A DNA stretch of 39,850 nt, taken from contig JAJFFF010000039.1 in the NCBI GenBank assembly GCA_021776785.1, positions 1-39,850 of the forward strand. Direction: 5' to 3'. Of this stretch, positions 7,339-16,103 are shown piece by piece. Both the position numbers and the translations under genes were made by a program. The DNA is from Planctomycetota bacterium. Its GTDB lineage: Bacteria > Planctomycetota > PLA2. The stretch's first letter is position 1. Every line of letters begins with the position of its first letter. Under the pieces are notes generated by a model. The model was not told the origin of the DNA. It saw only the letters and a program-made list of their open reading frames with translations, and did not search any database.

Positions 7339-10300
7339 ATGTCCCTAAAGGGAAATCTAGATAGCGTCAATCTCACCGAGATCTTCCAAATGCTCTCCCT
7401 ATCCGGGAGAGAGGGGACGCTCTTTATCTACGAGGGACCGCGTAAGCGGGCCATCTGCTTCGCCAAGGAAGGCGTTTCGATTCGGTCGCGTGACCGGAAC
7501 GAAAGCAACCTCCTCGGAAAGATCCTCGTACGTCTCGGACGCATCGACCAAACGACGCTGGAGCGTGCGCTCGAGGCCAAGCGCTCGAGCCAGCAACTCA
7601 TTGGCGACCTGCTGGTCGAGATGGGGGCTTGCGAAGAGGCCGACGTCACGCATGCGCTCTGCATTCAAAGCGAAGAGGAGATCCAAGAGCTCTTCTTGAA
7701 CCGCAGTGACGCGCAGTTCGAATACGTCGACACGTACTTCCCGGAGACCGAGATCCCGTACGTGGATCTCAACGTCAACGCATTGCTCATCGAAATCGCG
7801 CGCCGCAAAGACGAGTGGGAATACATCCGCCGTCGCATTCGCGGGCCGCGCGAGATCTACCGGTTCACCGGGGACGAAGGCGAAGTCGAAGAAGACGTTT
7901 TAGCGGAGTGCTTCGCCTACCGCATCGATCCGCTGATCGACGGTTCGCACGCGGTCGGCGAAATCATTGACCACTCGTACGTGAACAAGTTCCAGGCGTG
8001 CAAGCTGTTGGCGGCGTACCTGGATGCGGGCGTCATCGAGCAGGTTCCGCCCGACGCGGTCCGGCAAAACGCGCGCCTCGCGCTGAAGGCGGGCGACGCG
8101 GCGAGCGCGCTGCGCCACTACGAATATCTCATGACGACGGGCGACTATCCGCTCGACGTCATGGCGGAGGCGGCGGAAGCGCACGAAGCCAACCGCGACT
8201 TCGCCGAAGCGGCCGCCCTTCTGCGGCGCCTCGCCGGCGAGCTCGTTCGGTCGGGCGACTACCGCGGCGCCATCGACGCGTTGCGCGCGGTCGCAAACTA
8301 CCCGCGTCCCGAACCCGAAGCGCTCCAGTTCCTGATGGAGCTTGTGTTTGAGAACCCGCGCGCCGCCGCCGAGTTCTCCGGCAACATCGTTGAGGCGGGC
8401 AAGACGCTGACGGCGTATTACGTGAGCCACGAGCAGCCGCGCGACGCCATCGATCTACTCCAAAGCCTCTTGAAGACGTTCCCTGACGAAGTCTCGTTCG
8501 CGGTCTCGTTGGTCAACGTCTACTACGACGACGGCCACGTCGACGAGGCGGCCAAGCAAGCCGAGCGACTCGGCAACAGCTTCCTCAAGCGGAAACGTCC
8601 CGCGCACGCGGTGAGCCTCTACAAGCGGCTCCTGCTCATGGATCCGGATCGCAGCGATATCCGCGAGAAGATCCGCAAGATCGTCTCCGGCAAGCGACGC
8701 AAGTCCGGCGCCGGCGCGTTCGCACGCACGATGATTGTGCTCGCGTTCCTCGTCGTGGTCGGCGGTGTCGCCGTCGTGTACATGCGCAAGCCGGGAACGG
8801 CGGCGTCGAGCGGGATGTCGGATGAAATCGTCACCAACCTGTTTGCGCGTGCCAGCAACGAGCAGACCAAGGCGGCATCGGACGGCGAATTCGCGGTGAA
8901 GGAATACACCGCATTGGTCAGCATGCTCGGTGAGAAACTAATCGAACGCGAAGGCAAGGTCGTCGCGCTCTTGCGTTCCGCCGAAGGCCGCATGAGGGCG
9001 TTTCAGGCCAACTCGGAGAAGGCGCTTTCGATCGCCGAAGCCGTGCGCGGTCAGTCCGGCGACCGCGAGCACCTCGCTCGCGCGAACGCCGTCGTCGAGG
9101 ACGTCGAAGAGAAAAAGCGTCAAGTGGACGCCGCACGGCGGCGCTGGCAGGTTGAAGCCGAGTCCGCAGCCAAGCTCCTGCACGAAGGGGGATTGCGCCA
9201 CTACACCAACGGCGTGTTGCGCGACGCTCTCGCCCACTTCCGGTTCGCGCGCGAACTCTCCAGCGATTCTGAGTGGGAACGCGAAAAGAAGCTCGAACCG
9301 TACATCGACAACATCGAGGCCGACGTCACGCGCGTCGAGCGCGACCTCAAACGAGCGGCGCGTCACGAGAGCCAAGACGACTGGACCAGCGCGCGTCGCA
9401 TCTATCTCGATCTGCTCGATCGCTACAAGGAGACCGATCTCATTTCTGAGATCCGTCTCCCGATCGAGCTCCTGTCGATCCCCCCCGGCGCCACGATCGA
9501 ACTCGACGACAAGGCGACGGGACAAAAGACCCCCGCCATCGTGCGTCTCGATCCGACCCAGAGCACGAAGCTGGTTCTGAAGAAGAACACGTTCCAGCCG
9601 TACTCGGTCGAACTCGGTCCGTTCGGCGACGGGACCCAGCCCGCCGAATACACCCGCACATTCGATCTTTTAAAGCTGCCGACGTGGACCAAGAGTCTCG
9701 ACGGGACGGTCGAGTCGGACCCGGCGGCGTGGAAAGATCGCGTGGCCGTCGTGGAACGCAACGGCCGGATGTTGATCTTTGATCGCAAAGGCAAGCAAGT
9801 CGCGAGCCGCCAACTCGACATCTTCAACGGCGTAGCCGCAAACCTGACCGTGTTCGGTACGGATCTGTTTGTGCCCACGCTGGATGGCAAGGTCTTGTGG
9901 TTCAACACCAAGACGCTGCGCAAGCGCGTTTTTCCGCGTAAAGGACGCCCCGGCGTTCAGGCGCCCGCGGCCGCGGCCGACGGCGTTCTCTACCTGGTGG
10001 ACCGCGAGGGCACCGTCTCGGCTTGGGATCTCAAGGAACAAAAGTTCCTGTGGCGCCACGAGACCAAAGACGGCGCGGTTTCGGCCGCCCCGGTGATCCA
10101 AGGCAGCGACCTGGTCGTGGTGTCGGTTTCGGGCTACGTGACCGTGCTCACGCGCAAGGCGGGAGATGTGGTGATCCGCTACCCGCTCAAGGGCACGTTT
10201 GTGTGTGCCCCGGCATCGGCGGGCCGCGACCACTTGGTCTTCGCGAGCCGCGAAGGCGTGCTTTTGGGCGTGGCGCGATTGACCGGCGAAGTGGTCTGGT

Positions 10301-10650
10301 CCCGCGACGTCGGTACAAAATGCACGAAAACCCCGCTGGTGAAGGGCCAATCGGTATTCGTCTCGCCCCAGCCGGGACGTCTCATCGGTATCAACCGCTC
10401 CACCGGCGACATTTTTCTCCGCTATGCCAAGACGGGCGAATCCGCTCGGACGACGGTGCGCTCAAGCGGGCGCATCTTCTTCGCGACCGGCAAGACGCTG
10501 TCGGCTTTTGCGCCGCGCGTGGACGGATATGGGCTCGCCTGGACATTCCATGCGGAGGGTCGAATCCTCGCCGGACCGGTGATCTCGGGGGATGCCGTCT
10601 ACGTCGTGGACGAAAACGGGAACCTTTATCGACTGGAAGCGAGCGATTGA
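7339..10650 (+). CDS. Large signalling protein: PATAN (DUF4388), TPR, membrane helix, PEGA, PQQ propeller
   Basis: A 1103-residue protein. Domains in order: PATAN/DUF4388 (1-130; it opens MSLKGNLDSVNLTEIFQMLS, a near-classic family start); a helical region with TPR-like repeats (about 240-450); one membrane helix (463-483, MIVLAFLVVVGGVAVVYM) after a basic stretch; a helical or coiled segment (490-700); a PEGA domain (about 708-760, LLSIPPGATIELDD); and a C-terminal PQQ/WD-like beta-propeller with repeated blades (790-1103, for example GKVLWFN and GEVVWSRDVG). The N-terminal part should be cytoplasmic and the propeller outside. PATAN domains occur in two-component and GTPase networks. It is first of five same-strand genes. 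A GGAGG lies 12 nt before the ATG, which is longer than usual. Confidence 0.88.
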   Translation: MSLKGNLDSVNLTEIFQMLSLSGREGTLFIYEGPRKRAICFAKEGVSIRSRDRNESNLLGKILVRLGRIDQTTLERALEAKRSSQQLIGDLLVEMGACEEADVTHALCIQSEEEIQELFLNRSDAQFEYVDTYFPETEIPYVDLNVNALLIEIARRKDEWEYIRRRIRGPREIYRFTGDEGEVEEDVLAECFAYRIDPLIDGSHAVGEIIDHSYVNKFQACKLLAAYLDAGVIEQVPPDAVRQNARLALKAGDAASALRHYEYLMTTGDYPLDVMAEAAEAHEANRDFAEAAALLRRLAGELVRSGDYRGAIDALRAVANYPRPEPEALQFLMELVFENPRAAAEFSGNIVEAGKTLTAYYVSHEQPRDAIDLLQSLLKTFPDEVSFAVSLVNVYYDDGHVDEAAKQAERLGNSFLKRKRPAHAVSLYKRLLLMDPDRSDIREKIRKIVSGKRRKSGAGAFARTMIVLAFLVVVGGVAVVYMRKPGTAASSGMSDEIVTNLFARASNEQTKAASDGEFAVKEYTALVSMLGEKLIEREGKVVALLRSAEGRMRAFQANSEKALSIAEAVRGQSGDREHLARANAVVEDVEEKKRQVDAARRRWQVEAESAAKLLHEGGLRHYTNGVLRDALAHFRFARELSSDSEWEREKKLEPYIDNIEADVTRVERDLKRAARHESQDDWTSARRIYLDLLDRYKETDLISEIRLPIELLSIPPGATIELDDKATGQKTPAIVRLDPTQSTKLVLKKNTFQPYSVELGPFGDGTQPAEYTRTFDLLKLPTWTKSLDGTVESDPAAWKDRVAVVERNGRMLIFDRKGKQVASRQLDIFNGVAANLTVFGTDLFVPTLDGKVLWFNTKTLRKRVFPRKGRPGVQAPAAAADGVLYLVDREGTVSAWDLKEQKFLWRHETKDGAVSAAPVIQGSDLVVVSVSGYVTVLTRKAGDVVIRYPLKGTFVCAPASAGRDHLVFASREGVLLGVARLTGEVVWSRDVGTKCTKTPLVKGQSVFVSPQPGRLIGINRSTGDIFLRYAKTGESARTTVRSSGRIFFATGKTLSAFAPRVDGYGLAWTFHAEGRILAGPVISGDAVYVVDENGNLYRLEASD

Positions 10651-10725
10651 ACCAAGCCGTGTCTCAACTTAGGGGCACAGCAATCCGATAGGACAGAGGC
10701 GACGTCGGAACAGGGAAGACGTACT

Positions 10726-11865
10726 GTGAAATTTCTTAGAAAACTATTCGGCTCCTCCAAGCAAAAAACCGCGGGCAATCGCTCGGGGACACCGCTGTTG
10801 GCGCGCGAACTCGAGTCCACCATCGGCGAAGCCGAACGGCTCGTGGCCGCGGGTCGGCACGAAGAAGCGATGCAGGTCGCGGAGGCTGGTCTACGCCGCT
10901 TCCCCACCGCCACGCGTCTCCGCAGCGTTGTCCAGTATGTGCGCCGCGCGAACTCGAACAAGCGGCTCAACGAACTCAAGGCCACGCTGGCGGATTCGAG
11001 AGACGCCCGTGCGTACCGTGAGCTGATCGCGCTGCATTTAGACCTCGGTAACCGCGGTCCGGCGTTGGAAGTGGCACAGCAGTACGTCGAGGAGTTCCCG
11101 GATTCGTCCGACTCCTTCGTCCACTTGGGCGAAGTATTCTTGGCGCGTTACTTCACGGAGATTTTCGCCCGCGACGCTTGGTCCGCGGTCGAAAACCTCG
11201 AGCGTGCGTTGGAACTCGACCCCTCCACCGTGCGGGCGCGCGTTCATCTCGGCATGCTGTACTTCGCCATCGGCGCGGTGCGCTACGCCGCGAACGAACT
11301 CGGCGAAATCCTCCACATCGATCCCAGTAACACGCGTGCCGCGGAGTTCCGCGAGCGCATGCTGGAAGCTGCGGATCCCGATACGACCGAAGAGGATATC
11401 GAGATGCTCCTCGACTACGGCGAGGACAACCAAGAGATTCCGAACGACCCCACGGAATTCCCGGGCGGACGGCGTTTTCAGATCGACCGCAAGGGTGGTC
11501 AGCTCTCCCCGAAGTTGTTCGCTGCTGCCGCCGCCGGTATCGGCAAGCGCCTGCGCATCGAACAACTCGCCGCGATCGGAACGGGCGGTCGCCCGCTCGC
11601 CGTCGCCGGCGAGAACAAAGAAAACTTCGTCCGACTCGCGTGCCGCCTTGATGCGTCCGCGCGACGCGCCGGGCGTCACATGAACTTCGGCACCATGCGC
11701 CGGTTCATGGTCGAAGGCAAATTCGGCCGCATCGTTTTGGTCCCGGCAGGCAACTGCTCGGTCGCCGCGCGCGCTCCGCGCTCGGTCAGCACCCAACGCA
11801 TTGCGGAAGGCCTCGAAATGGTCGTCACGGCATCACGCGCCGACGACGGTCAGGAGCACGAGTAA
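10726..11865 (+). CDS. TPR protein with a possible degenerate roadblock domain
   Basis: A 379-residue protein, GTG start with AGGGAAG upstream. Residues about 25-210 are TPR repeats (ARELESTIGEAERLVAAGRH; ALELDPSTVRARVHLGMLYF; a last unit ending HIDPSNTRAAEF). An acidic linker follows (DPDTTEEDIEMLLDYGEDNQ, about 222-241). The last 125 residues look like one roadblock/LC7 unit: a long helix (ENFVRLACRLDASARRAGRHMN) followed by strands (GRIVLVPAGNCSVAARA). The roadblock call is by pattern only and could be wrong. It sits between the PATAN/PQQ gene (75 nt upstream) and a clear roadblock gene whose ATG overlaps its stop codon by 1 nt, so the two are translationally coupled and probably act together. 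Confidence 0.72.
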   Translation: MKFLRKLFGSSKQKTAGNRSGTPLLARELESTIGEAERLVAAGRHEEAMQVAEAGLRRFPTATRLRSVVQYVRRANSNKRLNELKATLADSRDARAYRELIALHLDLGNRGPALEVAQQYVEEFPDSSDSFVHLGEVFLARYFTEIFARDAWSAVENLERALELDPSTVRARVHLGMLYFAIGAVRYAANELGEILHIDPSNTRAAEFRERMLEAADPDTTEEDIEMLLDYGEDNQEIPNDPTEFPGGRRFQIDRKGGQLSPKLFAAAAAGIGKRLRIEQLAAIGTGGRPLAVAGENKENFVRLACRLDASARRAGRHMNFGTMRRFMVEGKFGRIVLVPAGNCSVAARAPRSVSTQRIAEGLEMVVTASRADDGQEHE

Positions 11866-12224
11866 TGGAAAACGTACTCGCACGCCTCGGCAAAGAGGCC
11901 TGGGTCAAAGGAAGCATGATCGTGTCCGACGAGGGCATGGTCGTGATGGAGCAGCTCGGCGGCAACCTCGATCGCGATGCGGTCGCGGCGCTGGCTGGCG
12001 ATTTAGTGACGGAAGTCCAGGCCGGCCTCGGTGAGGGCGGCATGGCAGCGTTCAAGCGCATTGTTTTGAGCGCGACCGCGGGAGAACTCGTGGTGGCAGA
12101 TTGCGGTTCGGTCTACTTGGTTGTAGTCGCCGCCGCGGGTTCTGAAGCGTTTTATATCGAAGTGGATAGCGCGGCGAGTCAGCTCCGTCGCCTCGCCCCC
12201 TCCACTTCGATGCGCGGGATGTAG
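11865..12224 (+). CDS. Roadblock/LC7-domain protein
   Basis: A 119-residue single-domain protein of the roadblock/LC7 (MglB-like) superfamily. It shows the family order: helix, strand GSMIVSDEGMVVMEQLG, long helix DAVAALAGDLVTEVQAGL, strands KRIVLSATAGELVVADCGS and VYLVVVAA, then a final helix. Roadblock proteins form dimers that bind Ras-like GTPases and act as activators or regulators. The start overlaps the preceding stop (TAATG), and the MglA-like GTPase follows 26 nt downstream, which makes this a likely regulator of that GTPase. Confidence 0.82.
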   Translation: MENVLARLGKEAWVKGSMIVSDEGMVVMEQLGGNLDRDAVAALAGDLVTEVQAGLGEGGMAAFKRIVLSATAGELVVADCGSVYLVVVAAAGSEAFYIEVDSAASQLRRLAPSTSMRGM

Positions 12225-12250
12225 GGAAGGAAGAGCAAGAGGATCCAGCG

Positions 12251-13225
12251 ATGGTTCAAATCAACTTCGCGAACAAAGAGATCCAGTGCAAAGTCGTCTA
12301 CTACGGACCCGGGATGTCCGGCAAGACGACGAACCTGGAAGTTGTTCACCAAAAAGCGCCCCAAACGGCAAAGGGCGACCTAACGTCAATCGCGACGGAG
12401 GGTGACCGCACGCTCTTCTTCGACTTTATGCCTCTCGATCTTGGAAACATCGCAGGCATCAAGACGAAGTTTCAGCTCTACACGGTTCCGGGCCAGGTGT
12501 ACTACAACTCGACTCGTAAGCTTGTGCTGCAGGGCGTGGACGGCATCGTCTTCGTCGCCGACAGCCAGGGCGACAAGATCGAGGAATGCATCGAGGCGAT
12601 CGAGAACCTCAAAACAAACCTGACTGAGTACGGCCGCGATCTCGAAACGATCCCGTTCGTCATTCAGTACAACAAGCGCGACCTACCCGGCGCGCTTCCG
12701 ATCGAAGAGCTCCAAGCGAGACTCAATCCGACGGGCGCCCCGTATTTCGAGGCGGTCGCGGCCACCGGCGAAGGCGTGTTTCCCACGCTCAAGGCGCTGG
12801 CGAGCTTGGTGTTGGAATCGATCAACCGCGACAAGGGTGACGTGCCTGGAAGCTCGGCGCGCACCGGCGTCAGCGGTCCGACTCGTCCGGCGGCCGCCGC
12901 TGCCGGCCCCCGCCGTGTAGCGGCTGCGGGTCCGCGTCGCGTAGCCCCGAAGCCCGTCGCCGCGCAAGCACCGGCGGGACGCGGTCCGGCACGAGCGACC
13001 CAAAAGCGTCCGGCCGGCCGACAGTCGGCTGCCGCCGCGGTCGAGGCGCCGAGCCAACCGCGGGCCCGTCCCGCAAAGCGCGCAGAACCCATGCGTCGGC
13101 CGGCTGCCAAAACCGGCAAAGTCAAAATCAAAGAGCGTGCAGACAAGGGACGTCTCATGCTGGTCCTGGCCGTCGCTGCCGTCATCATCGGCGCGGTTGG
13201 CTTTGTGGTCTTGAAGTTCCTGTAA
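12251..13225 (+). CDS. MglA-type Ras-like GTPase with a C-terminal membrane anchor
   Basis: A 324-residue protein. Residues 1-195 are an MglA-family GTPase: P-loop YGPGMSGKTT (18-27), the MglA-specific PLDLG (61-65), the G3 segment TVPGQVYYNSTR (78-89), VADSQGDK (102-109), and G4 NKRD (141-144). MglA proteins switch cell polarity and surface machinery and are controlled by roadblock partners. Unlike the usual MglA of about 195 residues, this one has a basic Ala/Pro/Arg-rich linker (about 196-300) and ends in a hydrophobic helix (302-324, LVLAVAAVIIGAVGFVVL). It should therefore be a tail-anchored inner-membrane GTPase. AGAGGA lies upstream of the ATG. It lies between two roadblock genes in the cluster. 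Confidence 0.92.
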   Translation: MVQINFANKEIQCKVVYYGPGMSGKTTNLEVVHQKAPQTAKGDLTSIATEGDRTLFFDFMPLDLGNIAGIKTKFQLYTVPGQVYYNSTRKLVLQGVDGIVFVADSQGDKIEECIEAIENLKTNLTEYGRDLETIPFVIQYNKRDLPGALPIEELQARLNPTGAPYFEAVAATGEGVFPTLKALASLVLESINRDKGDVPGSSARTGVSGPTRPAAAAAGPRRVAAAGPRRVAPKPVAAQAPAGRGPARATQKRPAGRQSAAAAVEAPSQPRARPAKRAEPMRRPAAKTGKVKIKERADKGRLMLVLAVAAVIIGAVGFVVLKFL

Positions 13226-13238
13226 GCCGAGACGCACC

Positions 13239-13775
13239 ATGCCGAAGCAAATGAGACAGCAAACCGACGCCCAGCTCCGCGAGAGCCGGCTCGTTTTCTA
13301 CAAACACGACATTCAGACGATCGACTCGACACTGCGTGACTTCTTGTCTCGGTCGAAGTCGAAAGCAGCACTGCTCGTTGACAAAGACGGCCACCTGATT
13401 ACGCAGGAAGGCAGCACCGAAAAAACGGACACGGACACCATTGCCGCGCTCGTCGCCGGTTGCTTTGCCGCCACGCGTGAGATGGCGCGCATCCTCGGCG
13501 AGGACGAATTTAGCGCACTGTTCCATCAGGGCCGCAAGGACAACTTGCAGCTCAGCTTGGTTGGGACGCGAACGATCTTGGGTGTGTTGTTCGACGACAC
13601 CACCACGATCGGAATGGTCCGACTGTACGCCGCGGAGACGGCGCGCAAACTCAGTTCGACGTTCCGCAAGATCATTGCGCGCGCCGACGCGGATCCGACC
13701 GGCGGATCAAGCGACATCGGGGCCGGCTTCAGCGAAGCGGCAGCGAACACGCTGGAAAACGTCTTCGGAGAGTAA
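13239..13775 (+). CDS. Roadblock/LC7-domain protein (MglB-like)
   Basis: A 178-residue protein with an N-terminal amphipathic extension (1-40) and one roadblock/LC7 domain (about 25-150): helix DIQTIDSTLRDFLSRSKSK, strand AALLVDKDGHLITQEG, long helix TIAALVAGCFAATREMARIL, strands LFHQGRKDNLQLSLV and TILGVLFDDT, and a C-terminal helix LYAAETARKLSSTFRKII. The size and architecture resemble MglB, the GTPase-activating partner of MglA. It starts 13 nt after the GTPase stop, and a strong terminator follows, which makes it the last gene of the cluster. The tail (150-178) is Ser/Gly-rich. Confidence 0.85.
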   Translation: MPKQMRQQTDAQLRESRLVFYKHDIQTIDSTLRDFLSRSKSKAALLVDKDGHLITQEGSTEKTDTDTIAALVAGCFAATREMARILGEDEFSALFHQGRKDNLQLSLVGTRTILGVLFDDTTTIGMVRLYAAETARKLSSTFRKIIARADADPTGGSSDIGAGFSEAAANTLENVFGE

Positions 13776-13822
13776 ACGAACCTATTCGTCTGCACGTCCT
13801 TGCGTGACGATTCAAAAGGCGG

Positions 13823-13852
13823 GCCCCGGCGAAAGCCGGGGCTTCTTTTTTT
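13823..13852 (+). terminator. Rho-independent terminator of the GTPase cluster
   Basis: An 8-bp perfect stem GCCCCGGC / GCCGGGGC with a GAAA tetraloop, followed by TTCTTTTTTT. It stands 48 nt after the stop of the last roadblock gene and is the clearest intrinsic terminator in the window. Confidence 0.95.
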
Positions 13853-13906
13853 CAGGAGCACTGGGCGAGGCCCGACCGACCAGAGTGTCCGAAATACTGG
13901 CCCACT

Positions 13907-14491
13907 GTGCCATTCCCGGTGTCGCAACTCGTTCCGGCAGGTGGTGAACTCTACGCCTACGTCTTCGCCAATCCGGCCGCCGGTCTCGACCGCGCTGCCT
14001 GGTGGAATCTGGCACTACGCTTCGCAAGTTTACGCTATGCGGAAATGGATCTGGATCCCGGCGCAAGCATGGACTGGATCCGATGCGAGCACGACTGGCG
14101 CGACTTCAAGGGGGTCGCAATCGATGTGGACACGCCGGGCGTCGAGGCGTCTGTGTATGCCGGTTGGCATGAACCGCCCGGCGCGTTCGCCGCCAAGTGC
14201 ACCGACCGCGACGGCACGCGCTTCCGCATCCAAGCTGCCCTTCGCCATGTCGATCTCCAATCGCTCAACGATGAATCCGCGGATTCCGACCTCACGATCA
14301 TCTATGAGGGTTGGGTCAACTTCACCGGTCTCATAGTCTCTGTTTGCGAAACAGCACCGGCGATCCACGACGTCTCGTCCGCGCGCCACGCCGCAAGGGA
14401 ATTCGTGCGCCTCGATCTCTTTGAAGAACCTGTCGAACGGAGCGCTAACGGTCATTGCCAGTGGGTCTTCGCTCCGCGCACCGACCTGTGA
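13907..14491 (+). CDS. Hypothetical protein
   Basis: A 194-residue soluble protein that I do not recognise. It has a balanced composition with many aromatic and acidic residues (MDLDPGASMDWIRCEHDWRD; IIYEGWVNFTGLIVSVCE), no signal peptide and no membrane helix, and it looks like an alpha/beta single-domain protein. The opposite strand is also open here, but that translation is rich in Arg/Cys/Ser runs and less protein-like. The start is GTG at 13907; an AATACT box lies 8 nt before it, and no Shine-Dalgarno site is seen, which would fit a leaderless message starting after the cluster terminator. A GTG at 13919 is an alternative. It converges on the VWA gene (43-nt gap). Confidence 0.55.
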   Translation: MPFPVSQLVPAGGELYAYVFANPAAGLDRAAWWNLALRFASLRYAEMDLDPGASMDWIRCEHDWRDFKGVAIDVDTPGVEASVYAGWHEPPGAFAAKCTDRDGTRFRIQAALRHVDLQSLNDESADSDLTIIYEGWVNFTGLIVSVCETAPAIHDVSSARHAAREFVRLDLFEEPVERSANGHCQWVFAPRTDL

Positions 14492-14534
14492 GTCACCGCA
14501 CCGACAAACCGTTGAACTCGCTGAGCGCACGCTG

Positions 14535-16052
14535 CTACCGCACAGGCACGTACTGGCCGTCGTGGCGATGGGCCAGGTTGACCAGCAATTCGGCGTTTTG
14601 GTCTTGGGCTAGTCCGATGGTGTGGATCGCTTTAAAACCCACCGGGTCGCGCATCGCGAACTCCTCCATGATCAGGGCCGGGTCCACCATCACGCCCACG
14701 CTGGGTTCGCCGTCGGTGAGCAAAAAGATCGTGTCGGCGCTGCTCGCCTGCGCGAAGTCCAGAGCCGCGTAGACGTTGGTGCCGCCGATCACTTTGCGCT
14801 TCTCGAGAAACTCGAGAGCGCGTTGCTTGTTGCGATCGGTGGCGTTGACCAAGCGGCGGCCCCACGGCTCGACGCCTTCCGCAAACAGCACGAGGCTGAA
14901 CTTCACCGACGAGGGCATCTGCGAAAATGCGCGCAGGAGTTCGCGTTTGGTCTTTTCGATGCGAACGGGGCGCGTGCCGTCCTTGCCGTCGAGCGGCAGC
15001 GCCATGCTGCCGGACACGTCGATGCAAAACATCACGGCGCGCGAGTGCGTCCAGATGCCGTAAAACGACACCGACGCGTCCTCAAAGTTCGGCTCGCCGC
15101 CGCGCTTGCGCGCAAGCGCATGCTCAAGTTGATCGCGCAGACGCCCCTTCGCCGATTCGAGCAAGGATGTCAGCAACGGAACCACCCATCGCTCGTCAAC
15201 GTCTTCGCACAGCCGGAGAGCGGTTCGTTGAATGATGGCCCGCGGCGAACGCGCCCATCGCTGTAACTGCTTGGTCGCTCCAGGGCCCCCCCGTTTCATC
15301 CGCGCGCGCATGATCGCGCCGACTACGGCCGGGTCTCGCTGCGGCGCCACCGCGTCGCGGAGCAACTGTTCGCAGCGCGGATCCGCCACCTCCCCGAGCA
15401 CGCGCGCCGCCAAGATGCGACGCCAAACCGGACCGCGTCCGAGACGCTCGCCGACCTCGAACACGATGTCGGCGCGATCGCTCGCCGTCAGCTCGTTGAG
15501 CCGCCGCGCGAATTCGCGTGCGTACCAGCTGTGGAATTGCCGTTCGCTATGACGCAACGCTTGGAGGGGCTGCGTCGGGTATCGGTTGCGCGGAAGCGAT
15601 TCGAGCAGGCGCCCGTTTTTTTGCACGAACTCGGCCGGCGCGCCGAGTCGCGCGCGGTCGAGCAATCGCACCCACGTCATGCTCGGGAGGCCGGATCGCA
15701 CCTGGAAGAAATCGGCGCGTTTGAGTCCGAGGCGTTTTTCATACGCAAACCCCGGAAACAACCGGTGCCGGATGTTGTTCCACTGCGCGACCTGATCTTG
15801 CGCCGAGGGCGCCTCACGATAGTGCTTGGGATCGAGCCCGCGCGCGCGGAGACGCTGGCTTTTGTTGAGTCGGCGAACCTGCGCCGTGGTGAGCGAACGG
15901 AGCGGGTAACGACCCGACGCGGGGCGAAACAACTCGGCCACGTCCGGTTCGGCACGCGCGGAACTCAGCAAGCAGCACACGAGCGCGAGCGCCCCGCACA
16001 ACCGATACCGCGCGTACGGAACCGGCAGTTTGAGCGACGTCCGCATCCTCAT
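14535..16052 (-). CDS. Exported von Willebrand factor A (VWA) protein
   Basis: A 505-residue protein with an N-terminal signal sequence (MRMRTSLK, then YRLCGALALVCCLLSSARA), an alpha-helical middle with HEAT-like repeats (about 190-310), and a C-terminal VWA domain (about 338-505). The metal-ion-dependent adhesion site is complete: DVSGS (about 345-349), the Thr of GGTN, and the Asp of LTDGEPS. A metal-mediated protein contact is therefore expected. Such proteins serve in adhesion, complex assembly or chaperone-like roles; the exact partner is unknown. The frame stays open upstream to 16298 but that stretch is antisense to the Rieske gene, so the start is set at the ATG at 16052 (or 16046) that begins the signal peptide. 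Confidence 0.82.
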   Translation of the reverse strand: MRMRTSLKLPVPYARYRLCGALALVCCLLSSARAEPDVAELFRPASGRYPLRSLTTAQVRRLNKSQRLRARGLDPKHYREAPSAQDQVAQWNNIRHRLFPGFAYEKRLGLKRADFFQVRSGLPSMTWVRLLDRARLGAPAEFVQKNGRLLESLPRNRYPTQPLQALRHSERQFHSWYAREFARRLNELTASDRADIVFEVGERLGRGPVWRRILAARVLGEVADPRCEQLLRDAVAPQRDPAVVGAIMRARMKRGGPGATKQLQRWARSPRAIIQRTALRLCEDVDERWVVPLLTSLLESAKGRLRDQLEHALARKRGGEPNFEDASVSFYGIWTHSRAVMFCIDVSGSMALPLDGKDGTRPVRIEKTKRELLRAFSQMPSSVKFSLVLFAEGVEPWGRRLVNATDRNKQRALEFLEKRKVIGGTNVYAALDFAQASSADTIFLLTDGEPSVGVMVDPALIMEEFAMRDPVGFKAIHTIGLAQDQNAELLVNLAHRHDGQYVPVR

Positions 16053-16090
16053 CTGAGGTTTCAAACGCGCCCGCCCGCCTCTTTGGCGCG

Positions 16091-16096
16091 TAGAAT
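16091..16096 (+). promoter_or_regulatory. -10 box of the Rieske gene, leaderless layout
   Basis: TAGAAT stands 7 nt before the GTG start at 16104. There is no ribosome site in the 7 nt between them. Confidence 0.55.
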
Positions 16097-16103
16097 CGCC
16101 GCC

